From Pristionchus mayeri (lineage: Eukaryota; Nematoda; Chromadorea; Rhabditida; Neodiplogasteridae): 64,000 nt of DNA. The stretch spans positions 17,770,984 through 17,834,983 of the forward strand of contig BTRK01000005.1 in NCBI GenBank assembly GCA_036245805.1. The letters run 5' to 3'. Each line of letters begins with the position of its first letter. Positions within the stretch are counted from its first letter, which is position 1. Shown here in pieces: positions 12,401 through 22,300 of this stretch. The position numbers were made by a program, and so were the translations under genes. The notes under the pieces were generated by a model. The model was not told the origin of the DNA. It did no database searches and was given only the letters and a program-made list of their open reading frames with translations.

Positions 12401-12580
12401 CCCAATTTCGGGCCCGCTCTAGTGGTCAAAATACATGGCTTCAGTTGGTGTGAAGTGACTGAGATAAGTTACAAAGGGGAGTGGGTCTTGAAGATAGGGC
12501 GAGATTGATTGGGAAATGGAGGGAATGAGAACCTCAATTACCGCTACCTCCTCCTCCATGAAGGTGCCGAAGTCGCTCAT
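424..12580 (-). CDS. LAPTM-family lysosomal-associated transmembrane protein
   Basis: I join eight minus-strand exons: 12548-12580, 11884-11982, 11731-11838, 1709-1819, 1412-1472, 1198-1278, 925-1021 and 424-496. All junctions close in frame and give 220 residues, close to LAPTM4 (about 226). The cytosolic N-terminus carries a cysteine-rich [11 protein letters not shown] segment followed by TGVKII, like the C-x-C...H...G start of LAPTM proteins. Four hydrophobic segments follow, and the last ends in [14 protein letters not shown], matching the LAPTM4 YLINCVWNCYKYIN pattern. Family members sit in late endosome and lysosome membranes and sort cargo or transporters. The last exon is the least certain because it is supported only by phase and splice signals, and no PPxY tail is seen. 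The intron between 1820 and 11730 is swollen by a LINE, a nested DNA transposon and a tRNA. Exon 1 faces xrn-2, so the two genes share a 751-bp divergent promoter region. Confidence 0.8.
1869..2313 (+). pseudogene. LINE ORF1 protein, C-terminal fragment
   Basis: The reading frame is open from the left end of the element to a TAG at 2311. It encodes a basic, helix-forming tail with the segment [20 protein letters not shown]. The pattern 'F-x-R-x-D-L' followed by charged helix and then a basic stretch is common at the end of ORF1 of CR1-like and related LINEs, where the protein binds element RNA. The N-terminal part is missing because the element was truncated on insertion. ORF2 begins directly after the stop codon. 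Confidence 0.6.
4537..5966 (+). repeat. Left terminal inverted arm (1.43 kb)
   Basis: This stretch is the reverse complement of 9277-10706 with only scattered single-base differences (for example GGTTGTGC here against GGTGTGTGC in the other arm). It contains, from the outside in, the terminal motif, AT-rich sequence, a G/C-rich hairpin around 4910-4945 (GCTGCTGCTCC...GGAGCAGCAGC) and the S15a gene fragment with its introns. Confidence 0.95.
5336..5859 (+). pseudogene. rps-22: Captured 40S ribosomal protein S15a gene fragment (left arm)
   Basis: Two exons are visible, 5336-5427 and 5743-5859, with intact GT and AG intron borders. They encode [17 protein letters not shown], then RPCSK, then [18 protein letters not shown] and [20 protein letters not shown], which is the N-terminal half of eS8-type protein S15a (uS8). 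About six residues between AEKR and RPCSK are missing. Codon 'E' after GEF is TAG (5797-5799), so the frame is closed. The second half of the gene is absent. Because introns are retained, the piece was captured as genomic DNA and not as processed RNA. Confidence 0.9.
5986..7752 (-). CDS. Transposon-borne accessory protein, coiled-coil and acidic tail, unknown function
   Basis: I do not recognise the family. Exons follow one another on the minus strand: about 7752-7494, 7437-7130, 7116-6968, 6914-6804, 6752-6575 and 6524-5986, with normal splice borders. The junction near 7105-7140 did not close in frame in my reading, so that border or the frame is uncertain. The N-terminal part has [20 protein letters not shown] and a lysine/arginine-rich stretch (PPRKRKPL). 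The middle exons are helical and charged ([17 protein letters not shown]), suggesting a coiled coil. The last exon has [15 protein letters not shown], a long serine/proline/arginine linker and an acidic end ([14 protein letters not shown]). It lies head-to-head with the transposase inside the element, so a role in transposition or its control is plausible but unproven. Confidence 0.6.
7970..9247 (+). CDS. Tc1/mariner superfamily DD34E transposase
   Basis: Cut-and-paste transposase that binds the element ends and moves DNA into TA sites. The start codon follows a good acceptor (TTTCAG at 7964-7969). The N-terminus is a helix-turn-helix ([11 protein letters not shown] and [13 protein letters not shown]). 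Small introns at about 8072-8112, 8305-8386, 8656-8703, 8832-8871 and 8970-9010 join in frame. The catalytic acidic residues are D in FTDESMVQ, D in [11 protein letters not shown] and E in [12 protein letters not shown], with 34 residues between the second and third, the Tc1 spacing. LMVWGGIS is the usual motif after the first aspartate. The protein ends KGGPIYD. The frame is uninterrupted, so it may be functional. Confidence 0.88.
9277..10706 (-). repeat. Right terminal inverted arm (1.43 kb)
   Basis: Mirror copy of 4537-5966. It carries the same S15a exons, the same premature stop codon and the same G/C-rich inner hairpin. The shared lesion shows that the arms were homogenised or duplicated after the captured gene had already been broken. 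Confidence 0.95.
9383..9906 (-). pseudogene. rps-22: Captured 40S ribosomal protein S15a gene fragment (right arm)
   Basis: Mirror copy of the fragment in the left arm, with exons at 9815-9906 and 9383-9500 on the minus strand. The internal deletion and the TAG in place of a glutamate codon are identical to those in the left arm. Read towards the element centre, both copies point inward. Confidence 0.9.
11601..11672 (+). tRNA. tRNA-Gly (anticodon TCC)
   Basis: The 72-base cloverleaf is complete: acceptor GCGTTCG pairs with CGAACGC, the D arm is GTGT...GCAT, the anticodon stem is GATGC/GCATT with loop CTTCCAA, and the T arm is GGGGG-TTCGATT-CCCCC. The anticodon at 11634-11636 is TCC and the discriminator is A, as expected for glycine. 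Internal A and B boxes (TGGTGTAATGG-like and GGTTCGATTCC) are present. It lies between the LINE tail and exon 3 of the LAPTM gene, antisense to that gene, and could be used to anchor strain comparisons of the locus. Confidence 0.95.
12012..12228 (+). mobile_element. MITE copy 1, TTAA-type target site
   Basis: A 217-bp non-coding element with terminal inverted repeats AGTTACCGGACGAGGAC. It is flanked by TTAA on the left and TTTA on the right. It is about 85-90% identical to the reverse complement of the copy at 35181-35407. TTAA duplications are used by piggyBac-type transposases, so it may be mobilised by such an element elsewhere in the genome. It sits in the first intron of the LAPTM gene. 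Confidence 0.8.
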
Positions 12581-13331
12581 GAGAGCCTCTGCAGAGAGGG
12601 GGTCTCGCATCGACACGAGATTACGGTAGGATTAAGGTATGTGATCACGGTAGGAGTTGGGAGGAATGTCAGAAACTGAGGGAAGAGAGCAACTAGAGAA
12701 GACTACAGTGAATGGCTGATGATATAATTGAGAGGGGAGAGATTCATTAGGGAAGGAGAAAGGCATCCGTTTACACAACGACGTCGAATGGATTCTGATT
12801 TAGTGAGCGTGTGCGGAGGCGGAGAATCGTAGGATTGGACTAATTATGAGTGAAGGTGAAGCAACGAGGCCAGTTAGGCACAATTGCGAAACGAAATCGA
12901 TGATCGCCATCGCTTTGAAGAGTTGCACTGAATATTTTTGAGTAAGAACGTCATATAGAAAACAATTAATTATGTAAATAACTAATTAAAAGTTGGTAAT
13001 TTCGAATACGGTAGTCGAAATAAAATCAGTATGTGAGCGGAATTCGTCTCCGATTACTGTAGTTGTGGGCAGCATTTTCAAATATTTTCTTTCCTTTTTT
13101 CGAATCTTTCGAATTAGCTTTATCGTTGTAATTGATATTATACTTGCTCAGTTTATATGTCCATGTCTAACGAATACACGGCTAACATGCCAGTAGTAAG
13201 TGCTGAGTGTTTTAGTCTTTCTTGTTCATTGCTCCAAACGTGACGTTTCCTTTTATATTTATTCCCGGACTTGATTCACTCATGTTTTCTATTTAGGCCG
13301 CTTTCCAACCTCAGCCAGCGGCTCAAACGAC
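12581..13331. promoter_or_regulatory. Divergent promoter region between the LAPTM gene and xrn-2
   Basis: The start codons at 12580 (minus) and 13332 (plus) are 751 bp apart with no coding signal between them. ATTTAG at 13291-13296 is a plausible acceptor for a trans-spliced leader or for a 5' intron of xrn-2, 35 bases before its ATG. No TATA box position can be assigned with confidence. Confidence 0.5.
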
Positions 13332-16300
13332 ATGGGAGTTCCAGCGTTCTTCAGATGGCTCTCCAGGAAGTATCCCTCCATCATAGTGAACGCCAATGAG
13401 GAGAGGTGAGAGTCCCAGTCCTTTTATTGTACAAAGACAAGTAATGTTACTGTTATAAATTAACAGAACAATGCTTATTTAACTTGGCAAACTCTCCGCC
13501 TTTATAACTTCGTAATTAACAAGGTAGCTTTAACAATGTCCATGCGTGGCAAACGTGTCAAATACAACATGCAAACATGCATCATTCCAGACAGCGTGAT
13601 GTTAACGGTGAGAAGATCCCCATTGACTGCACGCAGCCGAACCCGAATTTCCAGGTGAATCCATGTTTCCTTTTCTTCTTTCAGCATCCAATTTATCAAA
13701 CTAAAGATATCTGTAAGAGATCTCATTTGATGTCTCATATCAGTTCAATTTTTTCGTAATGTTTTGCGATAGCATCCAATTAAAATTAGAAAATAAATTC
13801 AGAAGGAATGGGTTTTTTTCAGGAGTTCGACAATCTGTACTTGGACATGAACGGCATCATCCATCCGTGTACCCATCCAGAGGATCGACCAGCACCCAAG
13901 AACGAGGACGAGATGTTTGTGAGTCGCTTTTAATATGTAATATTTTAATTTGTTCGGTAGTAACTTATACAAATAAATAAGATACTGATTGCTCGCGTTC
14001 CTTAATACACTGTATGAAACATCTATGCTCTGCTGATTTCTAACTCAATAGGGTTTTTTGGCTCTTTTCTGATAGCTCCCAGTTAGATTAAGGTGCGGCG
14101 TGCTCTTGAGTGTTCTCGTTCTTGACCTTACGTGGAAACCGAACTCCCACGGTTCGAATAAATATTTAATCTCGAATGTGGCAGGTGCTCATCTTCGAGT
14201 ACATCGACCGCATCTTCTCCATCGTCAGACCACGACGTCTGCTGTACATGGCCATCGATGGAGTCGCGCCGAGAGCCAAGGTACGGTAGTCTGCTGACAA
14301 TTATTGATTTTGTTTTAGATCATCTTGTAGCAGGATGGAAGTGATACTCGATGTCAAAATTGCGATACTTTAATAATAATAATATTCTAATTTGAGATGA
14401 ACCAGCAGAGATCTCGTCGTTTCCGTGCCTCGAAGGAAATGGCGGAGAAGGCGATGGACATCGAGAATGTGAGAGAATCAATCTTTTTATTTGCCTTCGA
14501 CTTATGTTTCCTTTCTGTAACTCAAAATACTCAGGTTGTCCAAACAATCCCTCACTTCCTGCATGGAATATTTCGCGACTGCCAAAATTGTTTATATCGA
14601 CCGCTCCACGAACATTTTTTAGTATTATTTTAATTCTATTGAAAGTACAAGTGTAGGTGCGTGAGCGACTAGCGGCGGAGGGTCTCCCCCTTCCTCCGAA
14701 GAAGGCTCCCGAGGAGCACTTCGACTCCAACTGCATCACTCCCGGAACGCCATTCATGGCCAGACTCGCCGATGCACTCAGGTGAGAGATATTTGATCTT
14801 TGATCTTTACTCGTCGAAAAACACTGGTGGAATTGGTACGATTGCAGATACTTCGTGCACCAGCGCCTCACGACCGACCCCGCCTGGGCCAAGATCCAGG
14901 TTTGGAACTTTTATTTTGTATTTAATGGGCGCAACTGAATGTCGCTTTGAATAGCTAGCCTATGGGTCTTTTTCAACACATAAAACTTGCGAGTTAATTG
15001 TACCCTCTCAGGTGATTCTCTCGGATGCAAACGTCCCTGGCGAGGGTGAGCACAAGATCATGGACTACGTCCGCAGACAGCGAGCCTCGCCCAGCCACGA
15101 CCCGGATACGGTAGGTCACATGGGTGGGATGATCGAGGGCTGATTTTTAAAAAATCCAGTAAACATTCTAGTGATATTGGGGGGGGGGGTCAAGTTTAGT
15201 GATTCATGTGTGTTATGCCTTCATGGCAAGGTGCAAATGTACGCTTTATTTACCAATCGATCGATATCAGGTGCATTGCCTGTGCGGAGCAGACGCGGAT
15301 CTGATCATGCTGGGACTGGCCACTCACGAGGCCAACTTCAACATCATCAGGTACGGTGTGAGTACGGTAGGGAGTAGGGATGAAACATCTTGCTAGCATT
15401 CCGAGCCATTTTGCATTCTCTCCACTCATTCTTGGGAATCATTCTTCCCTTTGCAAGATGCCATGGCGGTCATTTTTCCCACGAAGCCAGCTCTACTAGG
15501 GAATTGCAGAGATTAGTACAGCAAAAGATTAGTTATGGTCTGGGAATGTGTCCGTTAAAATTTTGCACAAGTCTTTTCTATGAATTTATTTTTTGTTGCC
15601 TACAAAAAAGAATAAAGACTCAAAATAATGTTTTGCTTAAAGTTGCAATTCGTGCAATTCTGTATCTACAGGGAGGAGTTCGTCCCTCACCAGCAGCGTC
15701 CGTGCGAGTTGTGTGGCCAGTACGGGCACGAGCTGAAGGGATGCCAGGGGTGAGTGGCCGGTTTTGTGAATCAGTGAAACTGGAATGCACATTGGCGTGC
15801 AGTAATGATTTTCTTTAAAATTGCAGACTGGACGCAGCCGAGAAGGGAGCAGACGAGGCAGATCCGGTGAACAAGGAGAAGAACTTCATATTTCTCCGCA
15901 TTCCCGTACTACGGTAGGTCGATTGAACACTGACTTTTAAAAAATATCAAGACAAAATTGTCTGAGTTTTCTGGCAAGTCTATTCTAGAACCGGTTGCAA
16001 CACGAATGACGCTGCAAGTGGTTTCCTTGATATCATCGCCCTATATTTCTTCCTCCTTGCAGTGAGTACCTGGAGAGGGAGCTGGCGATGCCCAATCTTC
16101 CCTTCGAGTACGACTTCGAACGAGTCATCGACGACTGGGTACGGTAACCGTTGAAATATTGAACCTATTTTCTCAACCTATATCAATCGCTTCGTCTCAT
16201 TCCATAGCCACGCCACTCGTGAGAACGAATCTGATCCCATCTCAGGTGTTCCTCTGCTTCTTCGTGGGCAATGACTTCCTTCCCCATCTGCCCAGTCTGG

Positions 16301-19300
16301 AGATCCGAGAGAATGCCATCGATCGACTCATCAAACTGTACAAGGACATGGTCTGGAAGCTCAATGGGTCAGTGCATTTATGTAACTACATAACATTTTA
16401 GTGAAAAATATAGTTTTGCTATAGTTTAAAATGCGTGTTTTTTTGTTGTTGATAGTTTGGAGAAAAAAATCAGAGAGTTATTGGTGGCGTAGAAATTTGA
16501 GTGCTTTTTGGTTAATCGATTGTTAGATATTATTTTCCATAAATATCTGCTCTTCTGCAGATACTTGACGAAGGACGGCGACGTGAACATGAAGGGAGTG
16601 CAGCAGATCATGGTGGGACTGGGAACGGTCGAGGACGAGATATTCAAAAGGAGACAGGTGAGAAGAGAGAGTGATCTTTGATCTTCACACTGAAGGGGTG
16701 TACATGTGATTGGGACTACGCTGATACATTATGATCTGAAGTATCCGATTTCGGATCACCTTTCCAGACTTACATGGAGTGTCATCGTTGTTTGGAATAA
16801 TTCTTCTTTTTATAATTTTCATTTCTCGAAACCATCTGAATGACACTTCAGGACGCTTAAAAAAATGGTCGAATCTATGTCTACAGTGAAAGGGAAGAGC
16901 ACAAATGGGTAATTGTGGTTGTGCTTGGAGAGTTGTTTTGCATGATTTACGCTGCCCAATCATTTTTTGTGTTCCAGGAAATCAACGTAGAGGGAGAAAA
17001 TCTGTCAATTGCGTAATACCGAGCAATTGTTGTGGTGTTCCAAAATATACTACTATAATATTTTTACATCCAACTATGCCGTCCTTGGATACATAAATAT
17101 TGAATAATAATTCAGCAAAACGAGGAGCGATACAAGGAGCGCGAGGCTGCTAAGAAGGCTCGCACGGGCGAATGGGTCGGAAGGAGACCCCAGAAGTGAG
17201 AGGGGGATTGGAATTTGTAGTCTGTTCTTTGATCGGCTATTGATGATACTAGTTCAAAACCAGCTGTTTTGCTTTCGTTTAAAACGTCTTCCTCCTAATA
17301 ATTGATAAAACGAGCTATTCCCGGATTGTATGTGAGTAATGCAACAGAAAATGCGCTGGGATTAATAGGATTTTCAGTATCAAGGTTGAACAACATTAAG
17401 ATTTATTGCAATCATTGTGTTGTTTAAAAATGTATAATTGATATAGTTTTTTTTAAACATATGGTTGCTCAGGCCGTCGTTCACTCCGGGCGATAACTCG
17501 CTGCTGGCACCCGCAGGCGGCAGCAGAGATCTGAGTGGAGAACAGACGAGGTCCATGGCCAGAGATGCGAGAGTCGAGGTGAGCAAGAAGGGGGGGGGGG
17601 GATGGACTATTCAATGCCACCCTCATATTTTCTCGGGCATTATCGATTTATAAATATTAGTAACACATTAAATTATATTTTCTATCCTTCACTTCGGTGT
17701 TTCACCGTCTTATCCTAACTCTTCTTCTGCAGGCGATGAACTTCGCTGAGAACGAGAAGGCGGCGAAGCGAATGAAGGCCATGCTGAAGGGAGTGGGAGA
17801 GAAGGAGGACGAGGAGAAAGCAGAGCCTCCCAGCAGGAAGAGGAAGGCTGAGGTACGGTACAGTAGTGGTGTTTTTTGCGCAAAAATATCGAATGATCAA
17901 TATCCAAAAAAGTGAAGTTACAATAGTAGAAATGCAAATTGTGTGGTCGCGATGCCACGTGTCATTTTCACATTCTCTTGTCTCATAAATTAATCGGTTT
18001 CTTCGTTAAGGAGCCCGTAGGGAAGGCGCATCGCGAGGCCGTGAAGGAGGAATTAGACGAAGACCCAGAACCGGTCGATGAAGTCAGACTGTACGAAGAC
18101 GGATGGAAGGTACGGTAGTCTGGTGGGGCAGACTTGTGATTACTATGATTCAGGAGCGCTATTATCGATCCAAGTTCTGCATTGAGGGTGACGACATCGA
18201 ATTCAGACGCGAAGTACTGTAGACTGGAGGGTTACCGTATCCACATGGATCAATAATCTATTTCAGGTTGCGTGGGCGTACGTGCGCGGTCTTTGCTGGG
18301 TGCTCAAGTACTACTACCAGGTATACCTTTTACCTTTTAGGATATCGATTGATGATTTTGACTGTTGTAACTAATCAATATATTCAGGGCTGCGTGAGCT
18401 GGGACTGGTATTTCCCCTACCACTACGCTCCCTTCGCCTCCGACTTTGACACGGTAAGTTGGATTACCGTAACTTTTTCTGACTTAGTCCTGGCTCGCAT
18501 GACTAAGGCTACTGTAGCGGCACAAACAATATGTGGCTGTGATTCTCTAGTGCACTGGGTCAGGCATATGCTTCCTCTGTTCAGGTGGCTCAGTACGTGC
18601 CTGACTTCGACCTGGAGACGAAGCCATTCAAGCCCCTCGAGCAGCTGATGAGTGTCTTCCCCGCTGCATCAAAGTGAGTCATTTCCTCTCTCTTCCTTTC
18701 ACTCCATCATCTATCTGACCCACCGAACCGGTCCAAGAACTGATACTGAGCCACCCCGTACTCATATCAACATAGGAACCTAGCGTGTCAAACCCCTGTG
18801 GTGGGAAGTGTGCAAAAGATTCATAGAAAACGTAATCTGAGTAAACCAAGGTTGAATAATAATTTGTGCGATAAGCTTGACTCATCTGCAGGCAGCACCT
18901 TCCCACCGAGTGGCAGACTCTGATGACGTCGCCCGACTCGAACATCATCGACTTCTACCCCATCGACTTCAAGATTGGTGAGGCTGATGTATATTTTACT
19001 TGGTACTGTGGAGCGCCATGGAATTATCAATTACAGAGCGTGATCGTACAAATTTATCCCCTCTTAAATCCTTGTTTCCATTATATACTATTTGCAAACA
19101 TTTTGAAGTCTCCGACTGCTCATCACCCAGTTTCATTTCAGATCTGAACGGGAAGAAGTTCGCATGGCAGGGAGTCGCCCTGCTGCCTTTCGTCGATGAG
19201 AAGAGACTGCTGAGGACACTCAAGACGGTGAGGGTTCAGTTGTTAAGGGGGCAGTCTCACTCGCCTCACGTGGGTATTGGAGCATTGGAGAAATAAGTTT

Positions 19301-22300
19301 TATTTTCTTAACCCGATCGACACCGCATTGTTCATTCGTCAAAGAACGTACGTAAAGATAGCCTGATGTTGAAACGGGAATGTGGCTGATGCTGGCCATA
19401 TACTAATTCGCCTGTCTTTTCCCGGCACTTCTTGAATAGATGGTCCACCCCCACTCCTCCCCAATCATTTCTCAACCCCTCCCCATGGGGGTCTCTCTCT
19501 CACTCCCGTCCAATCCCTCCTCTCTTGCAGGTATACCCCACTCTGACGGCCGAGGAGGCTGCCCGCAACAGCACCGGCCCCGACTATCTGTTCGTCGGCA
19601 GCAAGCATCCCGCATTCGCCTTCCTCAAGGAGCTGTACGAAGAGGGCGCCGGACAGGGTATGGTAGGAGAGGCTTATCACGGGTCTCATGTAAAAGTGTA
19701 GGAATGCTGGCTACTAGGAATATTTTGTATCTTAGATTTTGATTAAACTTGGTTCATGGACATTGTTGAAGGTTAGAAGAAGGCTAATCCAGTCAGTTTG
19801 GTGAAATCAGTACATTATCGATTTTTATGATCTACAGCGACCAATTGACGTATTTCAGTCAATTTTCATCGTACAGCGAACTTTTTTTCTCATTTTGCTC
19901 GTTTTCGAGAGATCTACAACTTCGTCAACGTAGCACAAACGGCCAAATCACGTCTTCATTGCGAAAATTGCGAAAAACTGAATATCGTGTTGAGAATATC
20001 GATTTTCTGGCTCCGTATACCATAAACACAATCGATTTTATTCTTCCAGTGGATTCTCCACGCAAAATTAGGGGTTGTTTACGTTGAGAATTTTTCATAT
20101 AACCTGCTTTTCAATATCGATTTAGTAAGGGAGGGAATGCCTCGTTCTGGACTTGGTCGATTTTAGGAACATTCAGTTTTTTGATCATATCTTGGTTCAA
20201 ACTGATGAAAACGAGCTCACAAAAAATGAATTCGAGAGCTCTCGAGAAGCCGGAAAAGTTTATCTAAGTGAACTTAAGCGGTAACATTCGTCGTTTTCTC
20301 GTTATTGAAGGAAAACTGTCAAAAATGCCAACAAAATATGATTTTCACTGCTCAGATCGAACGATTGACCATCATTGAAGTAGTCTGGCACATTTTAAAC
20401 ATTACTCGTCCTATACAATTATATTGTTTTATTTGAAACGCTGAATAAAAGTGAGTAAAGTTATTTTCCGATATATTTTTCCCCATAATATTATGATGCA
20501 GGATTGAGTTATCTCAGATAATGGAGAATGATCAAATTTGTGTTACTAAAAGTGAACGCAGTAGTTGCGGGATGTCCAATATGTCTAAAAATGTGCCAGA
20601 CTACTTCAATTATGGTCCATCGTTCGATATGAGCAGTGAAAATCATATTTTTTGGCATTTTTGACAGTTTTCCTTCAATAACGGGAAAACGACGAATGTT
20701 ATCGCTTAAGTTCACTTAGATAAACTTTTCCGGCTTCTCGAGAGCTCTCGAATTCATTTTTTGTGAGCTCGATTGCATCAGTTTGAACCAAGATATGATC
20801 AAAAAACTGAATGTTCCTAAAATCGACCAAGTCCAGAACGAGGCATTCCCTCCCTTACTAAATCGATATTGAAAAGCAGGTTATATGAAAAATGCTCAAC
20901 GTAAACAACCCCTAATTTTGCGTGGAGAATCCACTGGAAGAATAAAATCGATTGTGTTTATAGTATACGGAGCCAGAAAATCGATATTCTCAACACGAAA
21001 TTCAGTTTTTTGCAATTTTCGCAATGAAGACGTGATTTGGCCGTTTGTGCTACTTTGACGAAGTTGTAGATCTCTCGAAAACGAGCAAAATGAGAAAAAA
21101 AAGTTCGCTGTACGATGAAAATTGACTGAAATACGTCAATTGGTCGCTGTAGATCATAAAAATCGATAATGTGCAGATTTCACCACTGACTGGATTAGTC
21201 TTCCTCTGACCTTCAACCATGTCCATAAACCAATTTTAATCAAAATCTAAGGTACAAAATATTTTCTAGTAGCCAAACGAGTCAGTTTTCCTACACTTTT
21301 ACAGGAGACCTGTGTTATGGTATTAGGTTGATGCATAAGTTTTGTCGCATTTCGGAGGTCCGCAATATTTCCATAAAGGATACGTCTCAAATATTTCAGT
21401 TGCCTGCCCTTCTAGTATATGTTAGGGGTATGCATGTTCATTCAAACCATAGGGTATAGCTGTGCTGTCAACACCGGCTATGCGAAACATACTAATATGA
21501 AGTGATTTGAATTTCTAGCAAATTGTATTAACTTGTTTGACCGGGTGCCAGTTCTCAAAGATGAATAATGAACCCAGCTCCTGTATCATGGTGATATGCC
21601 CCGTGAATGCTCTCTATAAATATATGTCAGATATGGTGCTATGTTGAGCGGAACCAAAGGTATAGTTCACTGAATCTAAGGTTAGGCGCTGATTCACAGT
21701 CACCTTGACCAACTCTCCTGAATCCAGAATTATAACAACTGAGCCTACCATAAGTGCGTTCCAATTAACACTCATGGGGGTCTACTTTAACATTTAACAC
21801 GTGAGATAGACAACATTCTTCTTGCGGGAAATTTGAATTTTGCATAAATTTAATTCCGGCACAATTGTTCCAAAAATGCAAGTTTAGGTGTTTCGAGTTC
21901 AAAATTGTCATTCAAAAACTATTGATTTGTATAATTATCCCAAACAGATATTGGTAAGGGAAGGGCTGATGGTTCGAATGGTCACAATAAATCAGATATT
22001 GAACACGTGTGTGAGGTAGGAATTTGAACAAAGTGGAAATTTCAGCAGTTTGACTTACATCCCATCGTTCTGTATGAAGCCATTTATATCGACAGAACCC
22101 AATCGACTACAAACTTTAACTGTATACTGAACACTTTTGGTGAATTGTATTCAACAACTATTTGGATCTCGATATCAATTGAGAAGAAAATTCGGATTAC
22201 AAAACTTTTTCTTACCGTCCCTATCACAGACATTATTCAAACTAGTCTAAATTTCTAGAACGCATTTCGTTTGCAATTATCCATGAGTGGTTCAAAATTA